Origin: Hypomesus transpacificus
Taxonomy: Eukaryota > Chordata > Actinopteri > Osmeriformes > Osmeridae
Assembly: GCF_021917145.1 (NCBI RefSeq)
Contig: NC_061064.1
Coordinates: forward strand, 2,077,134-2,141,133
DNA length: 64,000 bases
Direction: 5' to 3'
How positions within the stretch are numbered: position 1 is the stretch's first letter; every line of letters begins with the position of its first letter. A program made the translations under genes and the position numbers. Positions 35,871 to 63,981 of the stretch are shown here, piece after piece. The notes under the pieces were generated by a model. That model was not told the DNA's origin and ran no database searches. It saw nothing but the letters and a program-made list of their open reading frames with translations.

Positions 35871-38800
35871 ATGTCCATACCAGCAGGGGGCGAGGTGGAG
35901 GCCCTGAGCGCCGTGGCTCATGTGCTGAAGAAGAGGCGTTTCAGCCGGGACGGCGACTACCTGAGCCCAGAGGAGGTGGACGGACTCCTGGTGGACAGTG
36001 GTGAGGAGTCGCCGGGCTCACAGCACTTCCTGTTTCACAGCACTTCCTGTCTTACAGCACTTCCTGTCTCAGAGCACTTCCTGTTTCACAGCATTTCCTG
36101 TTTCACAGCACTTCCTGTCTCACAGCACTTCCTGTCTCACAGCACTTCCGGTCTCTGCACACACACGGGCAGTGGTGTCAATAATAATAATGATATAATA
36201 ATATCAAGAATGTTTTCATTTAGAAGACTGTTTTTAACCTTTGACCTCTTGATCTAAAGTGAAATGCTCTATCACTGAGCTACACCTGTGCAGAGGGAGG
36301 TTCTGTGTGCAGGTCACCATAGTGACAACACACGGGCGACCGTGTGCGGTCACCGTGGCGATTGCGCTCCTGGTCACCGTGTTGAGCGTGTTTCCTGCAG
36401 ATGGGCGGGCCTTCATGGTGGTTCACCACCTGCAGGGCCTCCGGGAGATGGGGATACCAGTGCTGCTGCCCGGCACCCCGCTCACCTGTAAGGTGGAGAG
36501 CACGGAGAGATACACCACACGCTCCAAGGTGTGGCTCTGGGAGGGGGGGGGGGGGGTGTGGCAGGGTGTGTGTGATACAGTGTGTGTGTGTGGTGCAGGT
36601 GCGTGTGTGTGGGATACAGTGTGTGTGATACAGTGTGTGTGTGTTGCAGGTGTGTGTGATACAGTGTGTGTGTTGTGCAGGTGTGTGTGTGTGTGTGTGA
36701 TACAGTGTGTGGGGGGGTGTGGCAGGGTGTGTTTGATACAGTGTGTGTGTGTGTGGTGCAGGTGCGTGTGTGTGGGATACAGTGTGTGTGATACAGTGTG
36801 TGTGTGTTGCAGGTGTGTGTGATACAGTGTGTGTGTTGTGCAGGTGTGTGTGTGTGTGATACAGTGTGTGGGGGGGTGTGGCAGGGTGTGTTTGATACAG
36901 TGTGTGTGTGTGGTGCAGGTGCGTGTGTGTGGGATACAGTGTGTGTGATACAGTGTGTGTGTGTTGCAGGTGTGTGTGATACAGTGTGTGTGTGTGTTGC
37001 AGGTGTGTGTGATACAATGTGTGTGTGTTGTGCAGGTGTGTGTGATACAGTGTGTGGGGGTGTGTGGCAGGGTGTGTGTGATACAGTGTGTGTGTGTGTT
37101 GCAGGTGCGTGTGTGTACTCTCTACACCGTACGGCTCACCCACGGCAGGTTCAACTGGACGGTGAAGAGGAAATACAAGCATTTCCAGGAGCTGCACAGA
37201 GACATCTACAAACACAAGATGATGCTTCACTTCCTGCCGCTGGGCAGGTCAGTCAACCCTCAATCCAGACACGCAAACAACCCTGGAGCAGCAGGCACAC
37301 ATTTGCTTACTATTCAAAGCAGAGAGATGATTTGTTTTGGTTGTGGTCGCACATGCTTAGAGTCTTGATCTGGTACGATGTGTGCAGGTTTGACTCTTAC
37401 TCTGAAAGGCCTTGTGTAGGTGTGACTGTTATTCTGAAAGGCTGTGTGCAGATGTGACTCTTATTCTGAAATGCTGTGTGCAGGTTTGCGATCCAGAGAC
37501 AGCAGCTGAGGAATATGACTGAAGAGATGCCCTCTCTGCACGGGACAGACAGGATAAGACGCAGCTCTAGCAAACCGGTACCAGGCTGCATGTTCACACA
37601 CACACACACACGTCAGACTGTTTTCCTCATCAGATGAGCATGCAGTGTGATGCCGTGTCAGTGTGTGACTGTGCCTCTCTTTTTCAGAAATACCTGGAGG
37701 ACTACCTGAACGGACTGCTGGAGAACAGTTTCTGTAGAAACTTTCACGGCATGGTGAAATAAAGTTCTATGTTTTCTGTCTATGTCTAGTTCCACACACA
37801 CACACTAACAACCACACAGTAACAAACATACACAGTAACACACACTCACACACACACACACTCACCTTCTCTTGATATCTCTTGCTCTGATTCCAGCTGG
37901 AGTTTCTTGATGTCAGTCCTCTGTCCTTTGTCAGTGATCTTGGACCTAAAGGGCTGTAAGTGACACTGTGCTCTCAGTGAGTGAGTCGTATCATCACAGT
38001 AACAACTTTATAATAACTATATAGCAGTGTAATAGCAGAGTCATTAAGTGTAATAACACTTAACTGTGTAATAACAGTGTAATAACAGCAGTTCCGTCTC
38101 CCAGCGAGGGCTGGATCTTCAAGAGGTCAGGAGGTCACCGTATCCAGGGTCTGAACTGCATCGGTCACCACCAGTTCTGCTTCCGCTGGTCGCGGCGCTG
38201 GCTGGTGGTGAAGGACTCCTTCCTGCTCTACCTTAACCGGGAGAACGGTGTGGTCTGCTTCGCCCTGCTGTTTGACCCCGAGTTCAAAGTTCAAGTGGGC
38301 CGTGCATACACAGACACCAAGTATGGCGTCTGCATCCAGAACTTCACCAGGTAGGACCAGCCTGGGGTCCCTCTCCCCAGTCTGACCCCAGGCCTGGAGT
38401 CCCTCTCCCCAGTCTGACTCGCGCTCGGCGCCTTGTGTTCTTCTGCGTTCTCACTGATGTGGGGGTTTTGCTGAGTGCGTGGGACTTTCAGGCTGGTGTA
38501 CGAGCGCGTTTGGCTTTTGTGAATATTGAAAAGATGCAAGCATTGGTTGCGGCTGTAATACGGACTGTGATAAGTTCAACTCATCTCCTGGCGTGTGTGT
38601 GTGTGTTTCAGGACGCTGGTCATTAAGTGCAGCAGCTACCGGCAGGCGTTGTGGTGGAGTCATGAGATCCATCGTCTGGCTGAGGCGTGTGACTTCCTCA
38701 ATGTGCAGCGCTTCGACGGCTTCGCTCCGCCACGTGACCACACCCTCACCAAATGGTACAGCAGATACATATGCCTGTCAAATATCCACATCAGATATCT

Positions 38801-41795
38801 CTGTTTATCAATTATATCTTTGTATCAGATATGTATTTACTGTGAGTGTGTGTGTGTGTGTGTGTGCAGGTATGTGAATGGGAGGGACTACTTTGCAGAT
38901 CTGGCTGATGCTCTTGAGCAGGCTAAGGAGGAGATATTCATCACAGACTGGTGGTGAGACCCCTTACCATAACCCCTGACCCTAAAACTGTTATACAGCA
39001 CAATGTTGTTGACAGTGATAAAAGAACTGTGATGATGATGATAGTTATGATGGTGATGCTAGTGAGTGTTGTTATAAAACAGTATGGTGATGACAGTTCT
39101 GATGGTGATGCTAGTGAGTGTTGTTATAGAACAGTATGGTGGGGATAGTTCTGATGGTGAATGTTGTATCTCTGTCATCAGGCTCAGTCCTGAAGTCTTC
39201 CTGAAACGCCCGGCCACTAACACGTACTGGCGTCTCGACGAGGTCCTCAAACGCAAAGCAGTATGAAAACCTTCCTACCTAATCTCAATCTGAAGCCTTC
39301 CTACCTAGTCTCAATCTGAAGCCTTCCTACCTAGTCTCAATCTGAAGCCTTCCTACCTAATCTCAATCTGAAGCCTTCCTACCTAATCTCAATCTGAAGC
39401 CTTCCTACCTAGTCTCAATCTGAAGCCTTCTTACCTAGTCTCAATCTGAAGCCTTCCTACCTAATCTCAATCTGAAGCCTTCCTACCTAATCTCAATTTG
39501 AAGCCTTCCTACCTAATCTCAATCTGCAGCCTTCCTACCTAGTCTCAATCTAAAGCCTTCTTACCTAGTCTCAATCTGAAGCCTTCCTACCTAATCTCAA
39601 TCTGAAGCCTTCCTACCTAATCTCAATTTGAAGCCTTCCTACCTAATCTCAATCTGCAGCCTTCCTACCTAGTCTCAATCTAAAGCCTTCTTACCTAGTC
39701 TCAATCTGAAGCCTTCCTACCTAATCTCAATCTGAAGCCTTCCTGCCTAATCTCAATCTGAAGCCTTCCTACCTAATCTCAATCTGAAGCCTTCCTACCT
39801 AATCTCAATCTGAAGCCTTCCTACCTAATCTCAATCTGAAGCCCTTTCATCATCCTCTATATCTCTTCTGCCTCTCCTCCTCCTGTCAACAGTCATCTAG
39901 ATGTACATTACTTCCCTGAATGGCATTAGTTAGTTATCTCCATGTTCAGACAGCAGAACACAGGCTAGTTGTGATGACTCCCTCCCTCTCTCCAGGAGCA
40001 GGGGGTGAAGGTGTGTGTGCTGCTCTACAAGGAGGTGGAGATGGCCCTGGGCATCAACAGCGACCACAGCAAGAGGACCCTGATGAACATGCACCCCAAC
40101 ATTAAGGTCCTGTCCCCCCAGTAAACTGCCTGCTGTTGGAGATGTCATGTTGTTCTCTGCGGGATGCTGTAGATGAAGAGAGGGGAAACCATGACATTTT
40201 AATGCTGACATCTGTTCTCTGGTACCTCCCTCCCCTGGTCTCTCTCCTGGTCTCTCCCCTGCTCTCTCTCCTGGTCTCTCCCCTGGTCTCTCTCCTGCTC
40301 TCTCTCCTGGTCTCTCTCCTGGTCTCTCTCCTGGTCTCCCCTGCTTTCTCTCCTGGTCTCTCCCTTGCTCTCTCTCCTGGTATCTCCCCTGGTCTCTCTC
40401 CTGGTCTCTCCCATGCTCTCTCTCCTGGTCTCTCCCCTGGTCTCTCTCCTGGTATCTCTTTTGGTATCTCTCCTTGTCTCTCTCCTGGTTTCTCTCCTGG
40501 TCTCTCCCCTGGTCTCTCTCCTGGTCTCTCCCCTGGTCTCTCTCCTGGTGTCTCCCCTGGTCTCTCCCCAGGTGATGCGTCATCCAGACCACGTCTCGTC
40601 CGTGGTTTTCCTGTGGGCGCACCATGAGAAGATGGTGGCCATCGACCAATCGGTGGCCTTTGTGGGAGGCATTGACCTGGCGTTTGGCAGATGGGACGAC
40701 AACCAGTACCGCCTGTTGGATCTGGTCTCCACGAAGATGGCCGTCTGTGGGCTGGAGACGGAGAGGAGGGTGGGGTCAGAGGTGAGACGTCTCTGTTTAG
40801 CTCCCAGCTGATCGAACCCTGTCTGTCTGATCAGGGGACTAACACAGGAGGAAGGAAAAGTCACGTGTCTCTCAGTGCAAGTTCTGGTTGGAGGGTTCTC
40901 CGTGTCGGAAGCGAGGGGGGGGGGGGAGGTGGACGGGGAGAAGCTTGAGAGAAAGTCTGTGAGAGCAGAAGACGGAACAAGAGTATATTGCTGTCTACTC
41001 AGGCACTGGATGAAGTGGATCAGGGAGCCCATGGAGACCAGGGAGACCAGGGAGACCAGCACCAGGAGCCGCCCAGGGCTGCGAGCTCCCAGGACCCAGT
41101 GGAACCAGCACAGGTGGATCCTGAGGACCTGACTGACAACACTCTGCTGTGGCTGGGGAAGGACTACAGCAACTTCATCGCGAGAGACTGGGTCCAGCTG
41201 GACAAACCCTTCGAAGGTACATCTACTAACCTGTACAGTCTCTCTCACACACACACACACACACACATGTATTGAGGGATCTCTGTGTCGATGTTCCCCA
41301 GACAACATCGATCGGACCCAGGTCCCCCGCATGCCGTGGCGAGATCTGTCTTCTGTCGTTCACGGCAAGGCTGCCCGCGACGTCGCCCGCCATTTCATCC
41401 AGCGCTGGAACTTCACCAAGGTGAGGGGTTAAAGGTCGCTCTGGGCTGGAGGTCATCAGGAGTAGGAGGCTGTGTGTGGGGTGGTAGTGTGTGTGTGTGT
41501 GGGATGGTAGTGTGTGTGTGCGTGGGGGGCTGTGGTGTGTGTGGACACTCGTGTGTCTCACCATCATCCATCTTCTCCTTCCTCTGTTTGGCCGCATGCA
41601 GATCTTTAAGAACAAATACAAGGACAGGTTCTACCCCTGTCTGCTACCCAAGTCTCACAGCACTGCCAACACACTGCCCTTCACTGTCCCCGGAGCTGGG
41701 AGGGCCAAAGTGCAGGTACACACACACACACACACACCACACACACCACACACACACCACACACCAACACCACTCATACACATTCACCATCAATA

Positions 41796-41857
<62 letters not shown>

Positions 41858-42848
41858 GTCTCTCTCTCTCTCTGTTCCTCTGGTAGGTTTTGCGTTCCGT
41901 GGATCGCTGGTCAGCAGGAACGTGTGAAAGCTCCATCCTGAAGGCCTACGTCCACACCATCCAGACCAGCCAGCACTACATCTATATAGAGGTACACTGC
42001 TGTCAGTTGGTGTGTGACTGGGATTGAAGCTGTGCTCTCTGTCAGGCTTCTCCCTGGTTTCTGTAGTCTCTGTGTTTCTGTTGACTGAACCGTGTCGTTG
42101 ACGCACTTGGCAGCAAGTGTGTTTACCTGGGCAGGTGCTACGTGGTAGATGTCATGGTTGAGACGAGTCATCTCAATCTCCTTCTTTCTCTTTTTCTTTT
42201 CTTTCTCTCCTATTCTCCATTCAGAACCAGTTCTTCATCAGCTGTGCTGACGGGAAAAATGTCCACAATGGCATCGGAGACGCCATCGTTGAGAGAATCC
42301 TGCGTGCTCATAGGTCAGTCTGCTGTCAGGTGATCCAGTGTAGCGGCTTCCCGTTAGCTCTCCGGATAAGTGCGCATTATGTAGTCAGGGGCCTTACCGC
42401 GGGGGTCTTACAGCAGGGTTCTGGGTTCGGATCCGGCCTGGGTCTTTTGCTGTATGTCTTCTCTCTCCCTCCCTGCGTTTCTTGTCACTTACAACCGTCC
42501 AGTGAAATATGAAAAATGGCAGAAAAGATCTCTTTAAAGGTGATTCAGCCCTGGTCGCTGCTGCCGGGCCAGGTCAACTATGCTGTGAGCAGGGAGTTTG
42601 GTCCTCTGGAGATCTTCTGTCTTCAGCTAGCCTTGCTGATTCTCACACACACACACACACATGCTGACGCTGTGTTGTCTGTGTGTGTGTGGTCAGAGAG
42701 CAGAAGACGTACAGAGTGTTTGTGGTGGTGCCGCTGTTGCCAGGCTTCGAGGGAGACATCAAGGAAGGAGGAGGCAACGCTATCCAGGCCATCTTGCACT
42801 TCACCTACAGGTCAGCTACCACACTCACACACACACCTGCCCCCCCCC

Positions 42849-42879
<31 letters not shown>

Positions 42880-45247
42880 ACTGATAGTGTTGTGCTTCTC
42901 CAGGACGATGTGTCGAGGAGAGTTCTCCATCCTGTCCAGGCTTAAAGAAGGTTAGCTTCCTCTCCACCCTCCAAACCAGCCGTCACCATGGAGACCATCT
43001 CTGATCACCCTTCTCCTCCCTGTCCTCCCTGGTTGTGTGTATGGTGTGTGCGTGTGTATGGTGTGTGTGTGTGCATGTGTATGGTGTGTGTGTGTCTCCC
43101 CTGCAGTGCAGGAGCGATGGAGCGACTACATCAGCCTGTGTGGTCTGAGGACCCATTCTGAGCTGTCCGAGTCCCTGGTCACTGAGCTGATCTACGTCCA
43201 CAGCAAGATCCTCATCGCCGACGACCGCCGCTACATCATCGGTGAGTCAGAGAGACAGGCCCTCGCTGTGACTCACCGCCTGGCTCGGCCTCACACAGAT
43301 AACCACCCTTTCTGCATGAACACTAAGATGTGAATGATACGCATGTCTTAGTAACGTAAACAGAGACGGGCTCTGAATGCTCCCTGGGTCAGGAGGGGGA
43401 CACCCGGCAGGCCCTAAGGTTTGATCCAAGCTTCCTGTCCTTGCCTCAGTGGCTCCGCCCTGTGTGTGAAGGTCTGGTGTGTGTTCTCCCCCCCCCCAGG
43501 CTCAGCCAACATCAACGACCGCAGCATGCTGGGCAGCCGGGACAGCGAGCTGGCGGTGCTGGTGGAGGACGAGGAGAGGGTGCCCTCCACCATGGATGGG
43601 GAGGAGTATCAGGCTGGACCCCTGGCTCTGGCCCTGCGCAAGGACTGCTTCAGGTCTGGACCATACCCCTGCTCACCCCACTGAGCTGCAGGAACATCTT
43701 AACTAAAGGGCGGGGGCTGGGGATGAGGCTGGGGTGAAGGCTGGGGTGAAGGCTGGGGATGAGGCTGGGGATGAGGCTGGGGATGAGGCTGGGGTGAAGG
43801 CTGGGGTGAAGGCTGGGGCGGAAGCTGGGGATGAGGCTGGGGTGAAGGCTGGGGTGAAGGCTGGGGCGGAAGCTGGGGATGAGGCTGGGGTGAAGGCTGG
43901 GGATGAGGCTGGGGCGGAAGCTGGGGCTGGAGTTGAACTAGGCCTGAAGCTGGAGGGTGTTTCGTGTTAGCAGTGTGGTCCTGAGAGGGTTACCACCTCT
44001 GCAGAGGTGATTCACTCGTCACATGATGAACTCCCACATCTTCCCCAGCTGTTCCTGAGAGGGTCTGGGCCTGGAGCCACAGCCCTAGCAGGCTTCCTCA
44101 CTGATCACTGTTGTTGTTGTTACAGTACCATAACAGCTTTATCAGGACGGATTATGTTTTACTTTCCGTTTATTCATGCGCTGCAACTCGGAGAGACTGA
44201 AACCAAATGTGCACGGATTTAGAGTATACTCTGCTCACTGAGTGTACTCTGCTCACAGTGTGTAGATTCTACCCTACACACACACACACCCTGTATGTGC
44301 CAGCAGAACAGCTCATACTGTGCCAGAAGCCATCCAGAATATTCCCCAGTTTCCAAGGGAACCATCTCAGATGACAGGCCTGCGCATGCGTTCTCCTCCA
44401 GCTCTTTATGAAGAAATTCCGTCGCAGGAAATATGGATTTCCGCTCTGAGTTCATGTTGACACCCAATGTCGATCTTGCACTCACTAACTTGACAGTTTA
44501 TTATCCAACATATTTGCCGTGGCGTGACGTGACGTGTGTGTATATATGTGTGTGTGGCGGGGTGTGTGTGTGGCAAGGTGTGTGTCAGGGTGTGTGACAG
44601 TCTCCTGTCTCCTCCAGGGTTTTGACTGGGGCTGATTCGGACCCCAGCATCAACATCGACGACCCGGTCAGCGACCATTTCTTCTACCTGGTCTGGAACG
44701 AGACGGCCAAGTTGAATGCCTCCATTTATGACAAGGTAGAGATAACTGGTCAGACACATCGTCAACATCAAGACTCAACTCTCTGCATGGTCACCCAGCC
44801 CCCTCTTCCAACATGTCACTTTCTCACAACGCGATTGTCTGAAACGTTATCCACAGCGGCTAACGGTACAGAGGGGGAATCGAACCTTGACTTCTTGCTC
44901 TGTAGTCAGAAACTAAAGAGTACCACTGAGCTGTACCCACCCCTGCCTACCTAACCATCAGGTCCTATCTCCACTTTCCATCTCTCCCTCCCTCGTCCTG
45001 TCTGGCCGTGGCCCTATCGCAGGTCTTCAACTGCCTCCCCTGTAACTCAGTCCACAACATGCGAGAGCTGAAGGAGTGGTCCTGTCAGGAGCGGCTGTGT
45101 GACACGGACCCCTCGCTGGCCAATCAGGAGATGGAGAAGATCCGGGGTCTCCTGGTCCACTTCCCCCTCAACTTCCTGTCTGAGGAGAACCTGCTTCCTC
45201 CTCTGGGCAGCAAGGAGGGGATGGCTCCTGTGGGGCTGTGGACGTAG
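35871..45247 (+). CDS. pld2: Phospholipase D2
   Basis: Coding exons: 35871-36000, 36401-36528, 37105-37247, 37484-37577, 37688-37753, 37897-37955, 38105-38350, 38612-38755, 38870-38953, 39182-39260, 39996-40106, 40572-40781, 41003-41216, 41302-41420, 41602-41715, 41887-41991, 42225-42313, 42697-42810, 42904-42950, 43107-43241, 43500-43653, 44618-44735 and 45023-45247. All are in phase, giving 975 aa (human PLD2 is 933). It hydrolyses phosphatidylcholine to phosphatidic acid and choline at membranes. Domains in order: PX (about 60-190), PH (about 200-330, [12 protein letters not shown]...[11 protein letters not shown]), HKD1 HEKMVAID (about 446-453), HKD2 HSKILIAD (about 797-804), and the conserved end [11 protein letters not shown]...LWT. 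Both catalytic motifs are intact. The loop after HKD1 is short and carries GDQGDQGDQ, lacking the long insert typical of PLD1. Linkage to mink1 supports PLD2. The exon 11 donor (AAG|GTCCTG) is weak. Confidence 0.95.
36020..36150. repeat. 17-bp array CACTTCCTGTTTCACAG
   Basis: Seven or eight units (CACTTCCTGTCTCACAG variants) begin about 20 bp after the pld2 exon 1 donor. Each unit ends in a pyrimidine-rich acceptor-like CACAG or TACAG. Confidence 0.9.
36540..37110 (+). repeat. Compound GT array with repeated GTTGCAGGTGTGTGTGATAC units
   Basis: It fills pld2 intron 2 with GTGTGATACAGTGTGTGTGT and GCAGGTGCGTGTGTGTGGGA units. The true acceptor (TTGCAG|GTGCGTGTGTGTACTC) is the last unit, so the first dozen bases of exon 3 belong to the repeat. 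Confidence 0.92.
39283..39843. repeat. 26-bp minisatellite, about 22 copies
   Basis: The unit is TCTCAATCTGAAGCCTTCCT plus ACCTAG (or ACCTAA). A partial unit begins only about 10 bp after the pld2 exon 10 donor at 39261. Confidence 0.95.
40205..40571. repeat. CTCTCCCCTGGT array ending at the pld2 exon 12 acceptor
   Basis: About 12-bp units (TCTCTCCTGGTC/TCTCCCCTGGTC) reach the true 3' splice site (TCTCTCCCCAG|GTGATG) and supply its pyrimidine tract. Confidence 0.93.
41796..41886. repeat. (CT)n tract at the pld2 exon 16 acceptor
   Basis: An uninterrupted CT run of about 55 bp, then CTGT variants, leads into CTCTGGTAG|GTTTTG. Confidence 0.93.
42335..42535 (+). mobile_element. Probable tRNA-derived SINE copy in pld2 intron 17
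   Basis: Contains GGGTTCTGGGTTCGGATCCG (B-box-like) followed by a pyrimidine-rich body (GTATGTCTTCTCTCTCCCTC) and CTTACAACCGTCCAGTGAAA, a layout I recall for a fish SINE class. The A-box side is degraded. Confidence 0.5.
43711..43935. repeat. 12-bp array GCTGGGGATGAG / GCTGGGGTGAAG
   Basis: 12-bp units (a multiple of three) lie in pld2 intron 21. They give a spurious Ala-Gly-Asp-Glu/Val-Lys repeat frame. Confidence 0.93.
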
Positions 45248-48200
45248 CGCCCCCCGCGGGCCTGGAAGACGTAGGATGTACATGCATGCGTTGGATGTGT
45301 GCTCGTAGGGACTTTTAGCTAACCACTCGTAACACATGATGATCTGTGTTTGTGACAGGCTTGTTTTCCTTAAAGCTCTGATCTATGGAACAACTGAGCT
45401 AACAACAGTATCAAATGGTTAGGGAAGAACAGAACGTACTTTTATTGATGCAAGGTTGTGTGTGTGTGTGTGTGTGTGTGTGGGGGTGGTTAGATGGGTG
45501 GATAGTCCTACCTCCCCCTCCTCCCCACTCACTCTTTCTCTCACTCTGTCTCTCTCTATCTTTCTCTCTCTAGCTTTACCTCTCAATGCAGTGCCAGCAA
45601 ATCTGTCTGAACATTTGTGGTTGTTATGGTGATGGGTATGAAGGGCGGACTAGAGAGTAGGAGAGAGGAGAAGAGAAAGGGATCGGTCAGATAACCAGAG
45701 GGACGGAAAAAGATGACGATCTGCTAAATCAGGAGTGTTCGTCAGATGGTGTGAGCAAATATGGAAAATGACTGTTGACTGGCAAACTCATTTATACAGT
45801 GCCAAAATATGACAGTCGTGGAAGGAGGAAAGGAGGGAATGAGGAAAGGAGGGAAGGAAGGAATAAGCAAGGCAGGGGAGGAGGGATAAAAAGATATTCA
45901 GGGGGGGGCTCACTTAATTTAATTGTTGTTTTCCTGTCACCATGACTACCAAGTGAATTATTGTTATGTAACAGATCTGTAACTGGTCCAGCACATTCCA
46001 CCAAGAGGAGGGGAGGGGGGGGGGACAGACAGAGGTGGGGAGGAAGTGAGGGGGGTAAGGGGGGGGGGGGCTGTTCAAAGCAACATTTCTCATATAGAAC
46101 CAGAGGAGTATGCTTCCAACACCATTCCACTTGAGGCCTGAGCACTCGCCTGACGAGATGAGGTTTGTAGCTCATGGCCAGTCACAGGGTGCCTGTAGAC
46201 ACACGTAGAAGAGAAAATAACAACTGACACCTTACAAATAGGGGATTCAAGAGAAGCTCTCTGATGTACAATAGCTACACATTTATTAGCTAATTAGCTT
46301 TGACAGTTAACAGCCTTGTACCCTTTGGAGGTACATCTATCAAACACACTTTCAGACATCTATCAAAACACTATGTGACTAAATTACTGTGTCATTAATC
46401 AGTCTAACAACTAGGTTATTATAACTTAACTAAACAATATGGCGTATAATTCATGTTGTGTTTAAAAAGGCTGGAAGAAGGTTTTGAATGTATTGTACGT
46501 AATATTTGTCAAATGCATACCCAGGAGAGACCTCCCAGAGCCTACCTCTCACCTTTAATTGCCTTTAATGTCAAATCTAAGAAATATGCATAACAAATGT
46601 ATTTGTATATCCGTTTTTACAAGCAATGTCACAGAGGGCTTCACATACATACACCCATTACTGTCCCTCAGCCCACCTAAATCATCAAGTTTAACACTAA
46701 AATATATGTAGAAAACAATCTGAAAAAAGGCTCATATTTTCATATGATATATATTTACATACATCCTATTAAACATTTTTTTATACATCAAATATATTTG
46801 TATACATTTCTAAAAATGTCCTCAACCACAATTTTTGTGTGTGTGTGTGAAATTAATAAAAAAAAATATGCAGGTGTTAACGCACTAACAGTTTATTTTA
46901 TTTTTTAACTGAAACTGATTAAAAACGCATAACAAAAACATGACTTGTATTACTGCTGGCCACGTACCTCAGAGCTAACCTCAACTGTCGAGTGGTTTCC
47001 TAAACATGTAACCTGAAGTTTACGATGGGATGTCTACTTATACCTCTGTTTTGTTTATTTTCATTTAGTCTATTGTGATGAAAACATTTATATAACTTTG
47101 ACTAAGAACTATACTAAATTGATCTCTAAACAATGTCCAGTTGATTGGAGCGGACCTCATCTGGACCTGTTGTTACACGAACTCTCATGAGACTTTCAGG
47201 TAATTTGTCCCTGATGAAATACCGTAGCTAACACTTGGAAAAAAAAAAAAAAAAAAGTCGAGATGTGTTCAGATCATGAACGTCACAGCACCACCGCACA
47301 GAGTCACAGACACAAAACTGGACAAGCCTTGAGGAAACATGTCGGCAAAATAAGTTGGCTAGTTAGCTAGCTAGTGAGTGCACCGTATGTGTAGTTTGCA
47401 TTAGCGGGGAAGGCTAGCCATCGACCTAGCTAATTACTTATCTGAGTAATACCTCGTAAGTACGAACAACTCTTTTTCTGTCGCAGTTCTTCATCTTATC
47501 GTTCATTAGGTGTTAAGGGGCCAAGCCTGGCGGAGGAGATTGTTTGTTGTGATTTTCAAGATGAGTCTGCAACATCAGAGTCGACTGTCATACACGCGAA
47601 TTAGCAACTGGAGAGATTTTTAGCCAGCTACTGTCCTAATGGATTTAAAGCTATATTTTAAGCGGCGACATTCCGCGCAGTTTGCTGTCATTATTTAGAA
47701 ACTAGCTAAGCCAGCTTTACAGTAGTAGCCGCATTCCGTTTTGACGAGCGATTATATGTTTCGAAAAATATTTTGTTTCTAGCTGTTGACATGTTATGGA
47801 ATATGTATCTATCTACAGATGAGTGCTGGTTTGAGGAGTCTGCGGTTGTGTTGACTTGTGCGTGGGTAGATAGCAGGCTGGCTAGTACAGCTAATGGCAG
47901 CCTCAACACCAACTGTGCTTCTGCGACAAACATTCAGGTGGCACTGAGCTAGACGTTTATTATGACACCAGTAACTAGCAAGATTACTAATTTATGACCA
48001 CTTTGGGATTACAACTTGTCTTGATTATCGTTTTTTAGTTAATGTCGTATATCGGATTGTTTTGAAGACCTCGGTATGCGGTGTTGCCGAAATGAGCGCT
48101 TGTGCATTCAGTGCAGAACAGTCAGAATAAATGTTTCTGCGTGATGGGAGGGTGGCACGTCGTGATAATGTTACCGGTTAATGTTGTCGATCTCTACTAA

Positions 48201-48532
48201 AGTCTTCCACTTGTATGTTTATATAATTCAATAGTAAATGATCTGTAGGCAAGTTGCCATCGCCTTGTTGTCGTAGCTACATCAGATGCCCACCTCCTGT
48301 AGGCGTAGCAAGCGACTGTCGGACAGGTGACCTGTGCTGTCGGCCCAGGGCGTGTTGCTTGTAGTTTTGGTTAGTGTCACAAAGCGGGCGATTATATGCT
48401 AGGGAATGGTTGAATAACCTGTTCTTGAATGGTTTAGAGTTACGGTGAGCAAGAGATCCAACCGTTTTTGCCATACCTTTTGCCGATAATTGGCTAACTT
48501 GCTTACTCGCCAGCTACAACTTTTTGCCAGCG
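45248..48532. other. Intergenic region between pld2 and mink1
   Basis: No exon is seen. It holds probable pld2 3' UTR and a (GT)n run (45455-45482). A dispersed repeat copy lies at 46590-46665. The tract 46700-46930 is AT-rich and includes AATAAA near 46854. An A-run lies at 47240-47256. The final 1.1 kb (47400-48532) is mixed-composition DNA likely to contain the mink1 promoter and 5' UTR. Confidence 0.45.
46590..46665 (+). mobile_element. Dispersed repeat copy (GTATTTGTATA family)
   Basis: AAATGTATTTGTATATCCG and GTCACAGAGGGCTTCACATA match the copy at 14226-14312; this is the third copy in the window. Confidence 0.6.
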
Positions 48533-63908
<15,376 letters not shown>

Positions 63909-63952
63909 GTGAGGACCACACACGTGACATGACATGTAGTCATCAAGCAGAC

Positions 63953-63981
63953 GTAAGTCGCTCTGGATAAGAGCGACTTAC
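63953..63981. repeat. Perfect 12-bp hairpin from SINE-tail sequence
   Basis: GTAAGTCGCTCT - GGATA - AGAGCGACTTAC is a perfect inverted repeat. It is followed by AGTAAGTACAGGGA, which matches the tail region of the SINE at 28866-29060. The element continues off the right edge. Confidence 0.85.

Noticed and set aside
36280..37230. 316-codon His/Thr-rich open frame on the minus strand
   Set aside because: Translation of the GT-rich repeat in pld2 intron 2; no start context, no splice sites and no family resemblance.
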